A DNA stretch of 64,000 bases from UBA10364 sp049611965 (GTDB lineage Bacteria > Bacteroidota > Bacteroidia > Flavobacteriales > Schleiferiaceae). This document shows, in pieces, positions 59,711-64,000 of this stretch. Within the stretch, counting starts at the first letter, position 1, and every line of letters starts with the position of its first letter. The notes beneath the pieces were generated by a model. It ran no database searches and was not told the origin of the DNA. It worked only from the letters and a program-made list of their open reading frames with translations. The stretch lies in NCBI GenBank assembly GCA_049611965.1, contig JBMZBC010000006.1, forward strand, positions 1 to 64,000, read 5' to 3'. The translations under genes were made by a program, and so were the position numbers.

Positions 59711-62164
59711 TTACGCTTTGCTCTCTTTGTATGCCGACCATCCGAAGTAAGCGATTAGCAGCAAAAGGAGGCCTGAGCCGGCCATATTCACTTTTTGACC
59801 GGCATAGAAAGACTTTGGTTTGAATTCAAACACGATTTCATGCTTTCCTGCAGGAACCTTCATGCCTCGGAGGGTGTAATTCACACGAATGTGCTCAACA
59901 GGTTCACCGTCTATGTAGGCTTGCCAATCATTCCCGGAACCTTCGTAGTAGATTTCTGAGAAGACCACAAAGGCATTGCCGCCTTCAAAACTGTATTCCA
60001 TATACTTTGGATCGTAGCTAGTGAGCTTCACTTTGGCCGGAGCGAATGAGGTTGTATTGCCTAAGTAGTCGCCATATCGCGCATCCACAACTGCTGTCGT
60101 TTTTGGGTTGAAACTTGAGAGCGCAGCCATTTCAGCATCGGCATTCGCGACCACATTTATATTGTTTACCGACCAAGCATTTCCACAAGCATTCGGATTA
60201 CGCTGTGCTTGAGGTTGGCCGTTGGCACCCTGAGCGATCACGTATTTGGCATTGAGCATGCTGAAGCAGGCCATGTTTTGCTTGTTAAGCTGGTTATCGA
60301 TAAGGTCCTGATAGCGCTGGAGCTTGGCACCGTGATAACCACCAATGCTTTTGTGGTGGTAGCTGGTATAACTGTCATTGGTAAGACCTGCCGTGCTGTT
60401 CCAAACGCGGAAGTGCGGATCGTTGTCTTGCAGGATCGCTTGGTTGGCTGCATTGGGTGCATATTGTTGCTCCCATTGGCGTTTGGATTGGAAGTCGTCC
60501 AATTCTAGTTGGTCGCGATCGAAACCGTAGAGGTCCAATAGGGTGATTGCGCCAACTGCAGCAATAGTAGCTACTTGGTTCAATTTACCAATGTGCCATA
60601 CGTACAAGGCTGCAGCAGTGAGCAATCCAAAGATTAGAGAGCGCATTGCTGAGCTTGTAATGATTCCTTGACGATCGCTAATAAGCTGATCTAGAGAAAA
60701 ACCTTGTTGTGTGAAGCTTGCGTCGCGTGCGCCTTCGAGGTTCATCGCATACGGCGCGATCAATCCAAAGAGAACCACGAACCCTGCAAATGCAGCTGCT
60801 CCTCGAGTGAAGGCTTTCATTCTCGCTGCCTTATCAAGTCCTATCCAACTGTTCAGACCATAGATGCCGTAGAAAGGAATTAGGAAGAAGAGTACTACCA
60901 TCGCCATTGATGGCACACGGAATTTATTGTAAAGTGGCAGTGCGTCGAACAGGAGTTTATTGAAGGATTCAAAATTGGACCCCCAAGCCATAAATAGGAA
61001 GACGATACCGGAAGCCAGTACCCAACTTCTCATCGTTCCACCAACGGTAAATAGGGCGAGACAGAAGAGGAAAAATACCCCTGCACCCACATAGTAGGCG
61101 CCGTTACCCATACTTTCTCCCGTCCATTTCATGAAGGCAGCACCCATGTATTGATTGGCTTGTGCCTCGGCTTGACTGGCGTTCATTCCTTGCTGACGGA
61201 AGGCGCGAACGAGTTGATCAAAAGTTTCTGTACCCATATCTGAGTAATCGACCATCATACCGCCGCCAGCAGCATTTGGGATAACTAAAGCAACACTTTC
61301 GTAAATACCGCTGGACCAGGCCATGGCATAATCGAACGAAAGACCACCTTCGCCTTGGTTTTGATTTTTATTGGTCAATTCTGAAATCCCGCCACGCATA
61401 CTTTCCTTCGTGTACACTTGAGTCCCCCACATGTTTGCAAGGTTAGGGCCGATGCTTAGAACTGCGGCTACTAGTAGCCATCCAGTGAGCTTAGCGAATT
61501 CTGGAAGTGCCTTTTCACGAGCGTATTTAATGAGGTAAGTAATCCAGATAATACCCATGAATAAGCCAGCATAATAGGTGATCTGGAAGTGATTTCTATG
61601 GATGCTAAGACCAGCGAAAATGGCCATGAGAATCATTGCTTTCCAATTCTTCTTTTCGAAGATGAGCAGTAGTGCCATAATCATTAGGGGGATGAAAGCT
61701 GCTGTATTTACCTTGGCGTTGTGGCCCGCAGCGTAACCTATGATGAAGAATCCGGAATATCCGTAAGCGAAGCCGCCAATGGTGCTTAGCCAGTGATTTA
61801 CGCCGAGACCCCTAAGGCCAATAAAACCACCTATCATCAAATAGAAAATGATGTACGTAGAGGAAGTGGTCCCTCCAATAGCTTTCACAGCACCTGTGAT
61901 GTATTGAAAGATATTGCCGCCGTATTTTGTTGAAATCTGTGCCGTGGGCATGCCGCTAAACATCGAATTGGTCCAAAGAGGCTCTTCGCCCGAGGCCTCG
62001 CGGTAATCACGAATTTCTTTGCTTTTGGCGTAGCCGAGTTTAATATCGTCTTGGTCAAGAATGTCGCCGCTGAGGTAAGCTGGGCTTAAAAAGGCTACAT
62101 TCAAGCCTAATAAAATTGCGATTGGAAGTATCCATGTACGCAAAAGTGGCATCCATTGCTTCAT
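59711..62164 (-). CDS. YfhO family polytopic membrane protein
   Basis: The 817-residue protein has about 13 membrane segments in the first two thirds and a soluble C-terminal part ending in a final membrane helix. The N-terminal pattern (PAYLSGDILDQDDIKLGYAKS, EPLWTNSMFSGMPTAQIS) and the C-terminal pattern (VVFSEIYYEGSGNDWQAYIDGE, YTLRGMKVPAGKHEIVFEF) fit the YfhO/GT-C-like family. A role in glycosylating surface polymers is inferred from the family. Confidence 0.85.
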   Translation of the reverse strand: MKQWMPLLRTWILPIAILLGLNVAFLSPAYLSGDILDQDDIKLGYAKSKEIRDYREASGEEPLWTNSMFSGMPTAQISTKYGGNIFQYITGAVKAIGGTTSSTYIIFYLMIGGFIGLRGLGVNHWLSTIGGFAYGYSGFFIIGYAAGHNAKVNTAAFIPLMIMALLLIFEKKNWKAMILMAIFAGLSIHRNHFQITYYAGLFMGIIWITYLIKYAREKALPEFAKLTGWLLVAAVLSIGPNLANMWGTQVYTKESMRGGISELTNKNQNQGEGGLSFDYAMAWSSGIYESVALVIPNAAGGGMMVDYSDMGTETFDQLVRAFRQQGMNASQAEAQANQYMGAAFMKWTGESMGNGAYYVGAGVFFLFCLALFTVGGTMRSWVLASGIVFLFMAWGSNFESFNKLLFDALPLYNKFRVPSMAMVVLFFLIPFYGIYGLNSWIGLDKAARMKAFTRGAAAFAGFVVLFGLIAPYAMNLEGARDASFTQQGFSLDQLISDRQGIITSSAMRSLIFGLLTAAALYVWHIGKLNQVATIAAVGAITLLDLYGFDRDQLELDDFQSKRQWEQQYAPNAANQAILQDNDPHFRVWNSTAGLTNDSYTSYHHKSIGGYHGAKLQRYQDLIDNQLNKQNMACFSMLNAKYVIAQGANGQPQAQRNPNACGNAWSVNNINVVANADAEMAALSSFNPKTTAVVDARYGDYLGNTTSFAPAKVKLTSYDPKYMEYSFEGGNAFVVFSEIYYEGSGNDWQAYIDGEPVEHIRVNYTLRGMKVPAGKHEIVFEFKPKSFYAGQKVNMAGSGLLLLLIAYFGWSAYKESKA

Positions 62165-62285
62165 AGTAGGTCGTGCTCGTTATTTGGACCTCCAAACTAC
62201 CAAAACTTGTGGAATAATAAGGTGTCTTAGCCTTGATAATCCCTCGATTAGGTGGTATTTTTCGGACCTAACACAACGCATTGAT

Positions 62286-63692
62286 ATGGCCCGCAAGATT
62301 AGCAAGGCAGAAATCGGTCAAATTTTAGAACAAGGGTGTGACGAACGTGTGCACATGATCGAAGGCACCAACCGGAATAAATACCACCTCAATCCTGTAG
62401 AATACGAGACATTATTGCAGCGGGGTTCTTGTACCGCTAATTTGTTGACGCCACGCTCGCACGGTGTGGCAAAGGCGTTCTTAGGTAAGTACGATGAGCT
62501 CAACTACGAGAGTTTACTCGAAAAACAAAGCAAGCGACTTATTGATCTGGTCGGTAGTGAGAACAACGAGCCGTTTGATATTTATTTTGGACCGTCCGGC
62601 TCGGATTTGGTGTACTATCCGCTGATGTTCCAGTTGATGCTGAACCCGAACAAGAAGCTTATCAATATTGTGAGCTGTCCAGAGGAATTGGGTTCCGGTT
62701 CTGGTTATGCATCTGAAACACGTTTTTACGCAAACTTTAACCAGTTCGGTGAGAACATTGTGAAAGGTGATTTTGTGGACCCAGAGCACGTAAGTGAAGT
62801 CCATTACCTAGATGCTCGAGATGCGGAAGGAAACATCCTCGACCGCAGTAAAGCGATTAAAGAAATCATTTCAGCCAATAAAGACGCTGCAGTAGTTGGG
62901 TCGTTGGTATTTGGTTCCAAATCTGGAATAAAAGACGATCTTGATATTATTGATCCAAATGACGGCACCATGTGGGTGGTCGATTTGTGTCAATTCCGTG
63001 TAGATCCTAAACTCGTCCACGACCTTCTCGAAAAAGATGTGATGATCATGCTTACCGGTTCTAAATTTTTCCAGGCTCCACCATTTTGTGCGGCAATGCT
63101 GGTTCCACGTAAATGGAGCGAGCGCTTGAAAGAAGTAGACGCCTCAATCATTGAGCCGTATGGAAAACTCTTTTCAGCCTACGATGTTCCGTGGTTCATG
63201 CAAAATATGCGCGAGCATTTGCCAGCCAAAGAAAATAAGGCCCTACGTCTACGTTGGGAGATTGCCCTGGATGAAATGGAAGCCTACAGCTACTGGTCGA
63301 CGGCTCAAACAGATGATATTATTACTCGCTGGGCAACCGGCGTTATGGCTAGATTGGAAGATTCTGAGCATTTTAAATTGATGCCGGATCAGCTGAAGAC
63401 CAACATGTCCATTATCAGTTTCCAAGTATGGGTTGGCGGTCGTGCGTTGAACAACGCTGAATTAAAGGACCTCTTTAAAGCCATTGCCACCGCTACCCAC
63501 GAAGGTTTCAAAGACGGCTTCAATAAGGTATTCTTTGGCCAACCGGTCCAGTATGGGGATAAGAGTTTCATTCGCCTAGCTATCGGTGCATATACGGTTC
63601 GTGCTTTCTTAGAAGAAGATGCGATCGACCTGCACAATGACTACCGCGTGATTGAGATTATCGAAGACTACGCGAAAAAAATGTTTGGTTGA
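62286..63692 (+). CDS. Fold-type I PLP-dependent enzyme of unknown substrate
   Basis: Starting at ATG 62286 (MARKISKAEIGQ) the protein has 468 residues. It has an aminotransferase-like core: PSGSDLVYYPL (cofactor phosphate region), WVVDLCQFRVD (Asp facing the pyridine nitrogen) and the Schiff-base lysine Lys260 in LTGSKFFQAPPF. I do not recognise the exact subfamily. An in-frame start at 62184 would add 34 unrelated residues. Its stop codon overlaps the TTG that opens the next PLP enzyme gene, so the two are translationally coupled. Confidence 0.75.
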   Translation: MARKISKAEIGQILEQGCDERVHMIEGTNRNKYHLNPVEYETLLQRGSCTANLLTPRSHGVAKAFLGKYDELNYESLLEKQSKRLIDLVGSENNEPFDIYFGPSGSDLVYYPLMFQLMLNPNKKLINIVSCPEELGSGSGYASETRFYANFNQFGENIVKGDFVDPEHVSEVHYLDARDAEGNILDRSKAIKEIISANKDAAVVGSLVFGSKSGIKDDLDIIDPNDGTMWVVDLCQFRVDPKLVHDLLEKDVMIMLTGSKFFQAPPFCAAMLVPRKWSERLKEVDASIIEPYGKLFSAYDVPWFMQNMREHLPAKENKALRLRWEIALDEMEAYSYWSTAQTDDIITRWATGVMARLEDSEHFKLMPDQLKTNMSIISFQVWVGGRALNNAELKDLFKAIATATHEGFKDGFNKVFFGQPVQYGDKSFIRLAIGAYTVRAFLEEDAIDLHNDYRVIEIIEDYAKKMFG

Positions 63693-64000
63693 TTTCGACA
63701 ACGGACATATCGAAAGTAATTGCCCAATCACAGGGGCAGGTGGATGAGCAGGATACGAGTCTGATCGTTGCTCATTTGCCAGCACTTAATGAACGATTAG
63801 CCTTTCTAAGCGATTCTTTTTCGAAAAGCACCTTACACGCCATTGCGGTAAAGACGAACCCGCATCCTCAGATGTTAAAGCATCTCGTGGATTTAGGCTA
63901 CGGGCTTGAGGCTGCTTCTATTGAAGAGGTGAATATGGCCATTGCAGCGGGATGCCCGGCAGAGAAAATCGTTTTTGACTCTCCGGTTAAAACGCGCAGT
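63689..64000 (+). CDS. Group IV PLP decarboxylase-like protein, 5' part only
   Basis: The frame opens with TTG at 63689, overlapping the previous TGA (TTGA), and runs off the right edge (104 codons). It shows HAIAVKTNPHPQML with the PLP lysine (Lys55), then LVDLGYGLEAASIEEVNMA and AEKIVFDSPVKT, as in diaminopimelate, ornithine and arginine decarboxylases. Function is otherwise unresolved. A GTG at 63740 is a possible alternative start. Confidence 0.75.
   Translation, partial: MISTTDISKVIAQSQGQVDEQDTSLIVAHLPALNERLAFLSDSFSKSTLHAIAVKTNPHPQMLKHLVDLGYGLEAASIEEVNMAIAAGCPAEKIVFDSPVKTRS

Noticed and set aside
1..64000. Mobile elements, prophage or horizontally acquired island
   Set aside because: No transposase, integrase, inverted terminal repeats or abrupt change in gene style was seen; most genes are core flavobacterial functions.

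Overview
The window looks like chromosomal DNA of a member of the Bacteroidota, most likely Flavobacteriales (a Cryomorphaceae-like or similar marine lineage; this placement is inferred). The signs are a PorT type IX secretion protein, a lipoprotein-type TamA homologue (TamL), a HYC_CC_PP-type cysteine protein next to a TonB receptor, a short CarB without the C-terminal regulatory domain, a tmRNA tag ending in YALAA, many exact TAnnTTTG -7 promoter elements, and few visible Shine-Dalgarno sequences. I saw no insertion sequence, prophage, CRISPR array, tRNA or rRNA gene. The only structured RNA gene found is tmRNA (ssrA). No stretch longer than about 300 bases lacks a gene.

Left part (1-16 kb): the 5' end of a secreted-protein gene preceded by a perfect 21-bp palindrome; a sialidase-like BNR protein with peptidase E; a divergent DUF6702/HupE-like/M1-peptidase operon whose start codon overlaps that of the sialidase gene; CreD; accD and a class I aldolase; tamL head-to-head with an rRNA-type methyltransferase gene; an EamA transporter, porT and the menaquinone methyltransferase.

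Middle (14.5-30.4 kb): an MsbA-like ABC exporter, a DivIC/FtsB-like division protein and both methylmalonyl-CoA mutase subunits on one strand, then typA, a secreted protein of unknown function, an aldo/keto reductase, PEP carboxylase, a three-gene metal-linked outer-membrane operon (HYC_CC_PP protein, HMA protein, TonB receptor) and purT. The mutase GTPase chaperone MeaB lies 25 kb further on (45 kb), so propionyl-CoA/methylmalonyl-CoA metabolism is split over two loci.

Right-centre (30.4-43.9 kb): an HTH regulator divergent from a GNAT-like gene, an aldose epimerase facing a PfkB kinase and sugar porter, then a minus-strand run: SulP transporter, GT1 glycosyltransferase, TetR regulator, ABC-HlyD-TolC exporter. 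The exporter ATPase keeps Walker A but has lost most other catalytic motifs. tmRNA follows.

Right part (44-64 kb): alanine-dehydrogenase-like enzyme and meaB, an aminotransferase, DUF6165, TrkH, a 2OG-Fe(II) oxygenase, an SDR and a DEAD-box helicase with an RGG-rich repeat tail and a structured leader, a SAM methyltransferase, rpmH (52 codons), carB, a DUF4834-like protein, a GT4 glycosyltransferase, a YfhO-like membrane protein, and at the edge a translationally coupled pair of PLP enzymes that I could not assign to a pathway. Much of the window is ordinary core genome. The points most worth a second look are the degenerate exporter, the PLP pair, the palindromic operators, and the head-to-head genes that share or nearly share start codons.
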